Part shown: piece after piece, positions 35,280 to 44,817 of the stretch
Numbering within the stretch: the stretch's first letter is position 1
Layout of the letters: every line of letters begins with the position of its first letter
Assembly: GCA_019694165.1 (NCBI GenBank)
Contig: JAIBCL010000001.1
Span: 124,001 to 188,000 of the forward strand
Source: Verrucomicrobiaceae bacterium
GTDB lineage: Bacteria > Verrucomicrobiota > Verrucomicrobiia > Verrucomicrobiales > Verrucomicrobiaceae
Reading direction: 5' to 3'
DNA: 64,000 bases
Made by a program: the position numbers and the translations under genes
Notes under the pieces: model-generated
What the model was told of the DNA's origin: nothing
Databases searched by the model: none
What the model saw: the letters and a program-made list of their open reading frames with translations, nothing else

Positions 35280-37175
35280 TCACTTCGCCCCGACGGGCAG
35301 GGCGATGAACTTCACCACCGTGGCATCGGGTTCGGAATAGTTTCCCGAGGCGCTTACTCCGAAGTAGCGGGCGAAGACGTCGTCGCCAGGGACGGCTTTA
35401 GGATCGAAGGTTGGTCCGCTTGCAGCGGGCTTTGCGGCGGCGCCGCCCGCGGGTTTTTCACCAGGTTTCGCTCCCTTCGGACCCTTGCGCGGCGTGGCGG
35501 CCTTGGGGCCAACGGCACCGCCTGCCATGTTTTGCAACTGGCCGAACATCGTGGCCATAGTCTTCAGCAGCGTCGCACCATTGCTCACCGCCATGCCGGT
35601 GTAACCCTTCGGCAGCGCGGCGATGGCGGCCTGTGAAGCGGGTGCCTCCCAGATGCTGCCGTCCGCGGCCTTCGACTTCAGGCGTGCCAGCACTTTTTGC
35701 AGCATGTCCGTCGATCCCTGTGAAAAGAGCAGGTAGTCGTCCGTCACCGCATATGCGATCTGGTTGGCGTTTGGCGATGCACCGGGCGCATCGGCTCCTC
35801 CCGCGAGGGAGGGCTTGAGCGTGTGCACCTTTTGCCCCTCGATCTCCGTCTCCTCGAAGACGCCGAAGCCGTTGCCCGCGATGGCGAGCACGGCATTGAG
35901 CGCGGCCTGGAAGCGCGCGTGATCCTTGAGCTTGATGGCGGTGACCTGGCTTACTTCGGGCAGACCGTTCGCGCCGGACTTCAGCGTCTGCGCCTGCGCC
36001 ATCACGTCATCCATGCTGCCGAACAAATCCTTCCGCAGGCTCAACCCCACCTTCTGCTCCATCTGGTCTAGCTGCATGGTGACCATGGCGGACATCGGTC
36101 CGAGCTTCTGCACGGCGGCCATGAGCGCGTCGTAAATGTTGGCAAAGCTCTGGCGCGAGCAACTGGCCTGATCCGCCCCGCCGGGAAGGAACTCCGGTTG
36201 CGGCACCTCCGTGCTCGTGCCGCGCATCATCATCGGGATGATGCCCTGCGGCTTCTCGGTGTGGAGCAGGATGAAGTTCCCGCTGCTGCGTTCATCGGTC
36301 AGATCGAGCGTCAATGCGAGTCCCTTCAACTCTTCGAGGCCGAGGACTGACAGAATCATTTGTTCGGGAGCACCCAGAGGCCCCGCGCTCTTGCCCTGGC
36401 TCTCCGTCATCTTCTTCTGCATCACCGCGATGAGGGATTCAAGATCGGCCAGCACCGTCACATCCGATGTGCCGCCGTTGATTTCGGCCACACGCGCGAG
36501 CTGCTCCGCCTTCTTGGCGGCATCACCGCCGGACTTCACGGAGGCGATGGCTCGCTCGATGGCATCGCGGTCGCGCGATTCGATCTGCACGCCGTCCACG
36601 ATGGCGGATGCGACGAGCCACTTCGCCTTCTCCCCCTCGTCGGCCGCGAGGACGGTGGTTTTCACGCCGGCGATGTCGATGGTCTTGAGCACGGCGTTCG
36701 GATACTGCTTTTTCTTCTTCGCCTCGAGCTTGCGGGCGAAGGCGTCGTCCACCTCCTTTTCCTTGCCCGCCATGTCGCTGATCTCCACGACGACGGGTTC
36801 CTTCGAATCGCCGGCGATCATCGGCGTGAAGTCAAAGCCGACCGCCGTCGCCCCGGGATTCACGCTGATGCTCTCGCGGAAGCTCATGCCGGATTCTTCC
36901 TTCGCCGACCGGTTCCACTTCGACTCGCCGTCCTTGTCGTACATCGGCGCCATCCACTTCTTCGCCTCATCGCACTCCATGAAGCGGCCGATGCCGCTGG
37001 CATCCCAGTCCTTGATCAGCTCGGGGTTGCTTTTGACGCAGAAGATCAGGCTCGCGGATTGCGGCAGCATCTTCGCCAGCTCCTCGATGCGCTCTGCGCC
37101 GCGCGCCGCGGGCGCAAAAGCGGAAGCAGCGCCGAGCAGCGCGGAGAAAAGTGAAAACGGCAGGCGTGATTTCAT
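35280..37175 (-). CDS. large secreted protein of unknown function (DUF3352-like)
   Basis: 631 residues with a signal peptide (RLPFSLFSALLGAASAFA). The body is a repeated alpha/beta architecture (KMLPQSASLIFCVKSNPEL, DVTVLADLESLIAVMQK, QVTAIKLKDHARFQAALNAVL, AYAVTDDYLLFSQGSTDML), in the style of DUF3352 proteins of PVC bacteria and cyanobacteria. The C-terminal fifth contains a Lys/Pro/Gly-rich linker. Its first codon overlaps the stop of the upstream protease gene by 4 nt (37172-37175), so the two are translationally coupled and likely act together in the periplasm. Confidence 0.75.
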   Translation of the reverse strand: MKSRLPFSLFSALLGAASAFAPAARGAERIEELAKMLPQSASLIFCVKSNPELIKDWDASGIGRFMECDEAKKWMAPMYDKDGESKWNRSAKEESGMSFRESISVNPGATAVGFDFTPMIAGDSKEPVVVEISDMAGKEKEVDDAFARKLEAKKKKQYPNAVLKTIDIAGVKTTVLAADEGEKAKWLVASAIVDGVQIESRDRDAIERAIASVKSGGDAAKKAEQLARVAEINGGTSDVTVLADLESLIAVMQKKMTESQGKSAGPLGAPEQMILSVLGLEELKGLALTLDLTDERSSGNFILLHTEKPQGIIPMMMRGTSTEVPQPEFLPGGADQASCSRQSFANIYDALMAAVQKLGPMSAMVTMQLDQMEQKVGLSLRKDLFGSMDDVMAQAQTLKSGANGLPEVSQVTAIKLKDHARFQAALNAVLAIAGNGFGVFEETEIEGQKVHTLKPSLAGGADAPGASPNANQIAYAVTDDYLLFSQGSTDMLQKVLARLKSKAADGSIWEAPASQAAIAALPKGYTGMAVSNGATLLKTMATMFGQLQNMAGGAVGPKAATPRKGPKGAKPGEKPAGGAAAKPAASGPTFDPKAVPGDDVFARYFGVSASGNYSEPDATVVKFIALPVGAK

Positions 37176-38260
37176 GGTGTGGCGGCGGGTTTGGCGGGGG
37201 CGGGTGCGGGTGATACCGCCGCAGATGCAGACGGTGTCGAAGGAGCTGGTGCCGCCGGTTTGGCCTTTGCGGCAGGCGGCGGTGCCGACGGCTTGGCCGC
37301 ATCCGGCGGCGGCAGGTAGCGGAAGCCGTTGTTCGGATTGGCCGCATCGAAGGCGAAGGCGTCGCGATTCTTCAGAAACAACTCGAGGAGACTTGCCGGG
37401 ATCGCAAAGCCCACGCCTTCGAGGCCCACACCCGCCAGCTTCATGTTCGTGACGCCCACCACCTCACCGCGGCCATTGAAGAGCGGGCCGCCGGAATTAC
37501 CCGGATTGATCTGCGCCGTGGTCTGGATGAACCACCGTCCGCTGTTCTCACGCGCGCGCACGCTCACGATGCCCTGCGAGACGCTGCGCTCCAGGCCGAG
37601 CGGGCTGCCGATGGCGAAGACGTGCTCGCCCTGCGCGATCGCATCCGAGTCGCCGAAGACGACATGCGGCAGCTTTGCCACGGCTTTTTCATCTTCGATC
37701 TGCAGCAGGGCAAGGTCGAGGAAGCCGTTCATGGCGACGATCTTCACCTTGTCGAAGGTCTGCTTCTCCAGCCCGCTCGCGCCCTGGTGATAGAAGATCA
37801 CGCGAAGCTGCTGCTCACCGGCGATGACGTGCTGGTTTGTCACCACATGACCGAGCGAATTGATGATGAATCCCGAGCCGAGGCCGCTGGCCGTCTGAAT
37901 CTGCACCACGCCCTCGGAAACCCGGCGCACGTTCGACTCCACCGTCATCGCCTGCCGGCCCGGCTCGATGAAGAACAAATCCTCCGCAATCTGCTGCTTC
38001 GCGCCTGCCTTGCCGGCGGGGGCATCGCGCACGACTTCCAGCACGTCCGTGCGCGGCACGCTGAGCACGGAGAAGCCGAGATCGACGGCGAGCGACTGCT
38101 CCGACTCCTTCAATACCTCACCTCGAATCTCCGCACCATTTTTCAGCCGGACGGTCACCGGTGGCGCGGCACAAAGCGGCAGCGCAACCGAGGCCACCGC
38201 GAGGAGGGGGATGAATTTCGCGAGAAACACAGGCGGGATTCTAACGGACGGTGCGGGCAC
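37172..38260 (-). CDS. secreted trypsin-like serine protease (DegP/HtrA-type, no PDZ)
   Basis: 362 residues with a signal peptide. Residues about 30-75 form a small beta domain (VTVRLKNGAEIRGEVLKE). The protease follows with all triad residues: His in VVTNQHVIAG, Asp in NGFLDLALLQI, Ser in INPGNSGGPLFNG. No PDZ domain is present; instead the last 60 residues are Ala/Pro/Lys-rich. HtrA-type proteases degrade or refold envelope proteins. It overlaps the DUF3352-like gene by 4 nt, which suggests the second protein is its partner or substrate. Confidence 0.9.
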   Translation of the reverse strand: MPAPSVRIPPVFLAKFIPLLAVASVALPLCAAPPVTVRLKNGAEIRGEVLKESEQSLAVDLGFSVLSVPRTDVLEVVRDAPAGKAGAKQQIAEDLFFIEPGRQAMTVESNVRRVSEGVVQIQTASGLGSGFIINSLGHVVTNQHVIAGEQQLRVIFYHQGASGLEKQTFDKVKIVAMNGFLDLALLQIEDEKAVAKLPHVVFGDSDAIAQGEHVFAIGSPLGLERSVSQGIVSVRARENSGRWFIQTTAQINPGNSGGPLFNGRGEVVGVTNMKLAGVGLEGVGFAIPASLLELFLKNRDAFAFDAANPNNGFRYLPPPDAAKPSAPPPAAKAKPAAPAPSTPSASAAVSPAPAPAKPAATP

Positions 38261-38482
38261 CGCGAGACTATTTTTCGTGCCAGCGGGGAAATATTGTTTC
38301 GGTTGTCATGGAATTTTGGCCTGGCAGCCGGGCCGTTTGCCGTAGTCCCTCCCGCCAGGCGGCCCGGACGCGCCGTGAGCACCATGCGAGAGTGAGCGAG
38401 CGAACGAATGCAGACACCGCGCGCATGACCGCGCTTAAGCCGGAACTCCAACGGGCCGCAATGAGCGCACTTCCCGCGCGCC

Positions 38483-41218
38483 TCACTTCACCGCGGCCGC
38501 CCGCATCTTCTGAAACGGCACGCTCTCACAAACGGCGATGATCATGTCCTGGAAGCGGTGCTGCGCGACCTTGGTGCGTGACACGATCTCACGCACCGCA
38601 GGCTTGTCGAAGTGCTCGAGCCCGCGGCCGAGCGCGTAGGTGAGCAGGCTCTCGGCGAGATTGCGCTCGAAGTCGCCGGACATCTCGCGCACGAGCAGTT
38701 CACGAAGCTCGACGAAGTTGCCGAACTTCTGACCGCGCACCAGCTCGCCGCCGGCGTCGATGGGATTGCCTTTGTCCGTGTCGCGCCAGCGGCCGACGGC
38801 GTCGTAGTTCTCGAAGGCGAGGCCCATGGGATCGAGGAAGGCATGGCAGCCGGCACACGAAGCATTCGTGCGGTGCTCCTCCATCTGCTGGCGCAGCGTG
38901 AGGCGGCCGAAGTCGATTTTCCGGTCATCGAGCGGCGGCACGCCTCCGGGCGCTGGCGGCGGAGGTGTGCCGAGGATGTTCTCTAGCATGAACTTGCCGC
39001 GCTTCACCGGCGAGGTGCGCGTGGGATTCGAGGTGAGCGTGAGGATGCTGCCTTGCGTCATCACTCCGCCGCGCGGCGTGCCTTTGAGCGAGACTTTCTC
39101 GAACTTGCTCCTGTCGCCACCCTTCGGGCCATCAAGGCCGTAGTAACGGGCGAGGGTGGAGTTCAGAAAGGTGTAGTCGGCATTCAGGAACTCGATCACG
39201 GAGCGGTTCTCGTGCAGGATGTAGTCGAAGAAGTTCTGTGTCTCCTTTTTCATCGAGTAGGCGACGCCGCTCTTGAAGTCGGGGAAGCGTTTCTCACTCG
39301 GCGTGACCACGTCCATGTCGCGCAATTGCAGCCACTGCCCGGCGAAGTTCTCCGCCATCGAGTAGGCGCGCCAGTCGCCGATCATGCGCCTCACCTCGGC
39401 GACGAGGTTTTTGCGCAGCTCGTTCTTCGCGGCGAGTTGCAGGAGGCGGTCGTCCGGCGGAGCGGCCCAGAGAAAATATGACAGCCGCGAGGCGAGGCTG
39501 TACTCGTCGATCAGAGCGGAGCCGTTGCTGGCGGCGCCGGCTGTGCGAGGCTCACCGCGGAAAAGAAACGACGGCGAGACGAGCATCCCTTCGAGAACGA
39601 TCTCCAGCGTCTCAAGCGGACCGGCATCCTCTTTGAGAGCCGCGGCGGCGAGCGCGGACCACCGGGTCTTCTCCTCCGCGGTCGCGGGCCGGCGGAAAAG
39701 TCGCGCCGTCATGCGCTCGATGAGCGCGGGCATCTCGGCGGCGCTGAGCGCGTCCTTGGCATCGCCCTGACGCACATGCAGTTCATGCACCCAGAGGTTC
39801 CTGTCGGCCTTGGTCTTCGGGTCGTAGAAGTCGTTGAGGAACCAGATCTGCATTTCATGCCTGCCGGCGGGCAACGCTGCCTTGCACTCGAACCACTGCG
39901 GTGCCTGGTCCTTCGCTGTCACGCTGAATGCGCCGATGGTCTTGCCGCCGATGCGCAGCTCGAATTTCGCCGGCTCATTTCCCGCCTGGATGGAGCCGAC
40001 CTTCATCCGGAAGCCGAACTGGCCGGGAGCGGCGAGTTCGAGCGCATGGCGCACGTAGCCGCTCGTGGCCAGCGTGATGGTGCCCGTATCGATCTGGGAG
40101 ACGCCCTCGCCCTTTTCAAAATCCTCGCCAGTCAGATCGAGTCCCGGCGCGCCTACCGGCCGGCCGTCGAGCAGCCAGCCGAGAAAGCGGCTGGGGCGCG
40201 GTGTGCTGAGACCGAAGGGGCCATCGACGGCGACTTCATCGAGCGCGAGGTTGCGGTCGCGTTTGTTCGGATCGGGGTTCTTGTCATCGGCGAAGTCATT
40301 GATGAAGGCGACGGTCAGCTTCGAGTCGCCCTTTGGCAGCTTCACCTCGCGGGTGATGGACTGCCACGGCCCCTTGTCGCCGCGGTAAACGGTGGTCACT
40401 TCGTGCGTGCCGAGGTCTTCGTTGCCGAGGTGCGCCTGCAATTTCGCGGGTTCGCTACCGGCCTGGGTGGCCGCCACACGCAGGGTGATCTTGTAGGTGC
40501 CCTCGGCGGGCACGGTGACCTTGGCGGCAATCTCGGCGTTGTTGTTGAACCAGCGCGAGCCAGACCACTCGCTGGTCTTGCCTTTCTGATTCCAGAACTT
40601 CGCCGGCCCGAGCAGCAGATGCGCGTGCTCCGGCGGCTTTACGGTGATGGCGGCGTCCGCCACCTGCCGTGCGGCGCGCATGTACTTTTCCATAAGCATG
40701 GGCGAGAGCGTGAGCACATCGCCGATGTTGTCGAAGCCGTAGCCCGTGTCGTCGGGCGGAAATTCGTCGGCGGGCCGGAGATCGACGAGCAGGCAGTCGC
40801 GGATGGTGTTGTTGTACTCCGTGCGGTTCAGACGGCGGGCGGTGACGTGCCCGGGATCGATCTTCGCAGGGTCGAACCAGAACACGGCGTCGTCGATCCA
40901 CGCCAGGATCGCGTCGCGCTCGGCGAGAGTGGGCCTGGGCTTTTTCTCCGGCGGCATCACATGTGTGGCCAGCATGTGCCGAGCGTGATCCCAGAGCACC
41001 ATGTCCGCGCGCAGGTCGGCAAAGGTCTTGTGCTCGTCGAAGGCGAAATCGCCCTTCTCCACGCCGTCCGAGTGGCAGTCGAAGCAGTATTTCTCCAGCA
41101 GCGGTTCGACCTTGTTTTTGAACTCGGCCTCGCCACGGGCCGCGGCGGCGGAGTCCAGGCCGGAGGAGAATCCGGCGGTGCTTAGACACAGAATGCAGGG
41201 GGCAAGAATCAGTCGCAT
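38483..41218 (-). CDS. cytochrome-linked DUF1587/1595/1592/1588/1585 protein (planctomycete type)
   Basis: 911 residues from ATG 41218 (MRLILAPCILCLSTAGF); the open frame runs on upstream across the promoter and is not coding there. After the signal comes a haem site, LLEKYCFDCHSDG, then DUF1587 (RRLNRTEYNNTIRDCLLVD), a jelly-roll carbohydrate-binding-like insert at about residues 200-430 (two GSEPAKL/GNEPAKF repeats), and DUF1595/1592 (RLSYFLWAAPPDDRLLQLA). DUF1588 (HRTNASCAGCHAFLDPMG) and DUF1585 (SLLTYALGRGLEHFDKP) end it. The family is linked to polysaccharide use in PVC bacteria. The usual neighbouring DUF1552 gene is absent. Confidence 0.92.
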   Translation of the reverse strand: MRLILAPCILCLSTAGFSSGLDSAAAARGEAEFKNKVEPLLEKYCFDCHSDGVEKGDFAFDEHKTFADLRADMVLWDHARHMLATHVMPPEKKPRPTLAERDAILAWIDDAVFWFDPAKIDPGHVTARRLNRTEYNNTIRDCLLVDLRPADEFPPDDTGYGFDNIGDVLTLSPMLMEKYMRAARQVADAAITVKPPEHAHLLLGPAKFWNQKGKTSEWSGSRWFNNNAEIAAKVTVPAEGTYKITLRVAATQAGSEPAKLQAHLGNEDLGTHEVTTVYRGDKGPWQSITREVKLPKGDSKLTVAFINDFADDKNPDPNKRDRNLALDEVAVDGPFGLSTPRPSRFLGWLLDGRPVGAPGLDLTGEDFEKGEGVSQIDTGTITLATSGYVRHALELAAPGQFGFRMKVGSIQAGNEPAKFELRIGGKTIGAFSVTAKDQAPQWFECKAALPAGRHEMQIWFLNDFYDPKTKADRNLWVHELHVRQGDAKDALSAAEMPALIERMTARLFRRPATAEEKTRWSALAAAALKEDAGPLETLEIVLEGMLVSPSFLFRGEPRTAGAASNGSALIDEYSLASRLSYFLWAAPPDDRLLQLAAKNELRKNLVAEVRRMIGDWRAYSMAENFAGQWLQLRDMDVVTPSEKRFPDFKSGVAYSMKKETQNFFDYILHENRSVIEFLNADYTFLNSTLARYYGLDGPKGGDRSKFEKVSLKGTPRGGVMTQGSILTLTSNPTRTSPVKRGKFMLENILGTPPPPAPGGVPPLDDRKIDFGRLTLRQQMEEHRTNASCAGCHAFLDPMGLAFENYDAVGRWRDTDKGNPIDAGGELVRGQKFGNFVELRELLVREMSGDFERNLAESLLTYALGRGLEHFDKPAVREIVSRTKVAQHRFQDMIIAVCESVPFQKMRAAAVK

Positions 41219-41371
41219 CGAATTTGGGGGGACAGTAGAACGGCGGCCCGGGGCGCAAACGTTCAGCCTGGGACAAGCTGAATTGCACCGTTCTTTGCGG
41301 TGCACGCCGGCATTCAGCCGGACACACAAATCAGTTGTCACCGGGCCGGGGCGCAGTACCGCATAAGCGTC

Positions 41372-42562
41372 ATGATCATCGCTCCAAAAATCCGCGGATT
41401 CATCTGCACCACCGCCCACCCTGAAGGCTGCGCACGGCATGTGGCGCAGCAAGTCGCCGTCGTGAAACAGCGCGGGCCCATCACGGGCGGACCGAAGAAG
41501 GTGCTCGTCATCGGCGCATCCACGGGCTACGGACTGGCCTCGCGCATCGCCGCGGCGTTCGGTTCGGGCGCGGCCACCATCGGTGTGTTCTTTGAGCGGC
41601 CGGGAGAGGCTGACCGCACCGCAACGGCCGGCTGGTACAATTCCGCCGCCTTTGAGAAGGAAGCGGCGGCGGCGGGCCTCTACGCACGCTCGTTCAATGG
41701 CGACGCGTATTCCGATGCGATGAAAGCCGAGGTGATCTCGGCGATCAAGGCCGACCTCGGCCAGGTGGACTGCGTGGTTTACAGCCTCGCTTCTCCGCGC
41801 CGGACCCATCCGAAAACGGGAGAGGTCTTCAAGTCGGTGCTCAAGCCGATCGGCGAGACCTACACGAACAAGAATCTGAACACGGGCACCGGTGTGGTGA
41901 ACGAGGTCACCATCGAGCCCGCGCAGGGCGACGACATCGCTCAGACAGTGGCCGTCATGGGCGGCGAGGACTGGCAGATGTGGATCGATGCGCTGCTCGC
42001 CGCCGATGTGCTCGCGCCCGGCGTGCAGACCGTCTCCTACTCCTACATCGGCCCGGCGGTCACGTGGCCGATTTACAAGAACGGCACCATCGGCCGCGCC
42101 AAAGAAGATCTGGAGCGCGTGCAGAAGGTGCTCGATGCCACGCTCGCGCCGCTCAAGGGCAAGGCATGGGTGTCGGTGAACAAGGCCCTGGTGACCCAGG
42201 CCAGCTCCGCCATCCCCGTGGTGCCGCTTTACATCTCCCTGCTCTACAAAGTGATGAAGGACGCCGGAAGCCACGAGGACTGCATCGAGCAGATGGACCG
42301 CCTGTTCCGCGACCGGCTCCATGGCGGCGATCCGCAGCCCGACGAGGCGGGCCGCATCCGCGTGGACGACTGGGAGATGGCTCCCGCCGTGCAGAACCTC
42401 GTGGCGCAGCGATGGAAGGATGTGAACACCGAGAATCTTGCGCAGCTCGCCGACTTCGCGGGCTACCAGAGCAGCTTCCTGCGGCTCTTCGGCTTCGGTC
42501 TTGATGGCGTGGACTACGCAGCAGACACCAATCCCGACGTTCCCATCCCATCGATCAACTGA
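41372..42562 (+). CDS. fabV: enoyl-ACP reductase FabV
   Basis: 396 residues from ATG 41372 ([20 protein letters not shown]). NAD-binding [17 protein letters not shown] near residue 50, then the FabV active site [20 protein letters not shown] with Tyr and the Lys pair eight residues on. FabV is the NADH-dependent, usually triclosan-resistant enoyl reductase that completes each fatty-acid elongation cycle. Length and termini are normal. It is divergent from the DUF1592 gene; the 153-bp gap must hold both promoters. Confidence 0.96.
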   Translation: MIIAPKIRGFICTTAHPEGCARHVAQQVAVVKQRGPITGGPKKVLVIGASTGYGLASRIAAAFGSGAATIGVFFERPGEADRTATAGWYNSAAFEKEAAAAGLYARSFNGDAYSDAMKAEVISAIKADLGQVDCVVYSLASPRRTHPKTGEVFKSVLKPIGETYTNKNLNTGTGVVNEVTIEPAQGDDIAQTVAVMGGEDWQMWIDALLAADVLAPGVQTVSYSYIGPAVTWPIYKNGTIGRAKEDLERVQKVLDATLAPLKGKAWVSVNKALVTQASSAIPVVPLYISLLYKVMKDAGSHEDCIEQMDRLFRDRLHGGDPQPDEAGRIRVDDWEMAPAVQNLVAQRWKDVNTENLAQLADFAGYQSSFLRLFGFGLDGVDYAADTNPDVPIPSIN

Positions 42563-42621
42563 TCAGCCCTGTTCTTTCATCGCGTTCTCCATTCAACCAC
42601 CCCATTCCCCGTCCACCAGCC

Positions 42622-43515
42622 ATGTCCCCCATCCTCCACCGCCGTAAGTTCATCACCACCCTCCTCGGAGCCGGCGCGGCATCGCTGGCTGCCGCGGAGG
42701 ACAAGCTCAGCTACAAAGGCGAGAACATCCAGTTCGGCCTCGTCACCTACATGTGGGGTGCCGATCTTGATCTGCCCGCACTCATCTCCGCGCTCGAGAA
42801 GGCGAAGATTCTCGGTGTCGAACTGCGCGTCGATCACGCGCACGGCGTAAGCCCCAAGCTCACTCCGAAGGAGCGCGCCGAGGTGCGAAAACGCTTCGGC
42901 GACTCGCCGGTGGACTGCGTCGGCATGGGCACCAACTTTGAATTCCACTCGCCGAAGCCCGAAGAACTGCGGAAAAACATCGAGGGGGCGATGGAGCACA
43001 TCAAACTCAGCCACGACATCGGCGCCTCCGGCGTGAAGGTGAAACCGAACGCGCTGCCGAAAGAAGTGGAGAAGGAAAAAACACTGGAGCAGATCGCCAG
43101 GGCGTTGCAGCAGCTCGGCGACCACGCGTTGGGCTTCGGCCAGGAAATCCGCCTCGAAGTGCATGGCGGCGTCACCGACCTCGGCGATATCGCCACGATC
43201 ATGAAGACCGCCGCGCGCGACAACGTGCGCGTGTGCTGGAACTCGAATCAGAAGGACATCGAAGGCGAGGGCATCGAGGCGAACTTCGCCAAAGTGCGCG
43301 ACTATCTCGGCCACACCCTGCACATCCGCGGCGCGACCGTGGAGGGCTATCCATGGGACAAGCTCGCGAAGCTGCTGGTGGACGCCGACTGGGAAGGCTG
43401 GGTGCTCCTCGAAGCCGGTGGCAAACGCCCCGACGGCGATCCCGCAGCCGTCCTCGGCGCCCAGCGGGATGCCTTCATGCAGCTCGTGACCACCGCACGC
43501 AAGGCCGCGGCGTAG
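42622..43515 (+). CDS. sugar phosphate isomerase/epimerase-family TIM barrel (AP2Ec), exported
   Basis: 297 residues. A signal of Tat style (RRKFITTLLGAGAASLAAAE) precedes a xylose-isomerase-like barrel (QFGLVTYMWGADLDLPALI, LEVHGGVTDLGD, VCWNSNQKD). Metal ligands are plausible at the Glu of IRLEVHGG and the later His/Asp residues. Substrate unknown. The next gene, 62 bp downstream on the same strand, is a Gfo/Idh/MocA oxidoreductase, the usual companion in PVC sugar-acid or inositol-like catabolism. Confidence 0.85.
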   Translation: MSPILHRRKFITTLLGAGAASLAAAEDKLSYKGENIQFGLVTYMWGADLDLPALISALEKAKILGVELRVDHAHGVSPKLTPKERAEVRKRFGDSPVDCVGMGTNFEFHSPKPEELRKNIEGAMEHIKLSHDIGASGVKVKPNALPKEVEKEKTLEQIARALQQLGDHALGFGQEIRLEVHGGVTDLGDIATIMKTAARDNVRVCWNSNQKDIEGEGIEANFAKVRDYLGHTLHIRGATVEGYPWDKLAKLLVDADWEGWVLLEAGGKRPDGDPAAVLGAQRDAFMQLVTTARKAAA

Positions 43516-43577
43516 CGGCAGGCTGCGTTGAAGAATTGACACTGCGCGCGCGTTTTGTTCTGCTCTCACTCCACACC

Positions 43578-44615
43578 ATGAAAAAATACAACGTCGGAAT
43601 CATCGGATACGGCTGGGCGGCTGGCGCGCACATCGACGCCATCAACGCCACGGACAAGGCACAGGTCACGGCCATCTACTCTTCGCGCAAACTCGATGAC
43701 GCGGAGGTGAGCAAGAAGCACGGCATGGCGATCAAGACTTACACCGACCTCGACAAGATGCTGGCCGACAAGGACCTCCATGTGGTGGACATCACCAGCT
43801 ATCCCAGCCAGCACAGCGCCCAGGCCGTGGCTGCCGCGAATGCGAAGAAGCACATCATCCTCGAGAAGCCGATGGCCAACACGCTCCAGGAGTGCCGCGA
43901 CATCGTCGCCGCCGCGGAGAAGAACAAGGTCAGGGGCTGCGTGTGCTTTGAGTGCCGCTGGTCGAACCAGTTCACCGTCACCAATTCCGTCATCAAGGAA
44001 GGTCTTCTCGGCGACCTGCACTACGCCGAGGTCGATTACTACCACGGCATCGGCCCCTGGTACGGCCAGTTCCGCTGGAACACCGGCAAGAAGGACGGCG
44101 GCTCCGCGCTGCTCACCGCCGGCTGCCATGCACTGGACTCCCTTCTCATGTTCATGGGCACCGAGGTCGAGGCCGTCAGCAGCTTCTCGGCGAAATCGAA
44201 GAGCAGTATTTTCAAGCCCTACGAGTACGACACCACCAGCGTGACCATCATCCACTTCAAAGGCGGCAAGGTCGGCAAGTGCGCGGCCGTGGTGGACTGC
44301 CTCCAGCCCTACTACTTCCACACCCACCTCGTCGGCAGCCAGGGCAGCCTGCTCGACGACCGCTTCCACTCGATGAAGCTCCACACCGACAAGCATCACT
44401 GGAGCAAGCTCTCCATGAAAATGCTCGATTCCGGCGACGTGAGCGATCATCCCTACCAGTCTCAGTTCCAAGCCTTCTTCGACGCGCTCGACGCCGGCAA
44501 GGACATGCCGCTCACCAGTCTCAAGGAATCCTTCAAGAGCTTCGAAGTCATCTTCGCCGCCGACAAGAGCGCCGCGGAAGGCGGACGGCCAGTGAGGATC
44601 GAGGAACTGGAGTAG
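43578..44615 (+). CDS. Gfo/Idh/MocA-family oxidoreductase
   Basis: 345 residues from ATG 43578. Rossmann start YNVGIIGYGWAAGAHIDAI, then HIILEKPMANT with the catalytic EKP motif, and the C-terminal domain GGSALLTAGCHALDSLLMF with the His of the active site. It oxidises or reduces a sugar or sugar acid with NAD(P). The open frame extends into the isomerase gene, but homology begins at this ATG. No signal peptide is present, in contrast to its exported neighbour, so the two may act in sequence on either side of the membrane, or the neighbour's signal is not used. Confidence 0.9.
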   Translation: MKKYNVGIIGYGWAAGAHIDAINATDKAQVTAIYSSRKLDDAEVSKKHGMAIKTYTDLDKMLADKDLHVVDITSYPSQHSAQAVAAANAKKHIILEKPMANTLQECRDIVAAAEKNKVRGCVCFECRWSNQFTVTNSVIKEGLLGDLHYAEVDYYHGIGPWYGQFRWNTGKKDGGSALLTAGCHALDSLLMFMGTEVEAVSSFSAKSKSSIFKPYEYDTTSVTIIHFKGGKVGKCAAVVDCLQPYYFHTHLVGSQGSLLDDRFHSMKLHTDKHHWSKLSMKMLDSGDVSDHPYQSQFQAFFDALDAGKDMPLTSLKESFKSFEVIFAADKSAAEGGRPVRIEELE

Positions 44616-44817
44616 CGACCGATGCCCTCCGCCACTTGGCAACGGCTGGCCGGCATCGGTGAAAAACCGCCGGCACCCTCACGCTGCTCTGATGCAGAGG
44701 GCCGGATGGCCGGATGAGCGCCTTTCGCCAATCCGCCGTGGATTGTGGTGGTTTTCCGCTCGCCAAACAACCCGCCTTTTGCCACACTCGCCGCGTAATT
44801 CCCGCCTCCAGCGCACC

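Noticed and set aside
38483-42322. A 1,279-codon minus-strand frame extending beyond the DUF1592 gene.
   Set aside because: The first 368 codons lie antisense to fabV and are Arg/His-rich. The signal peptide and haem motif start at 41218.
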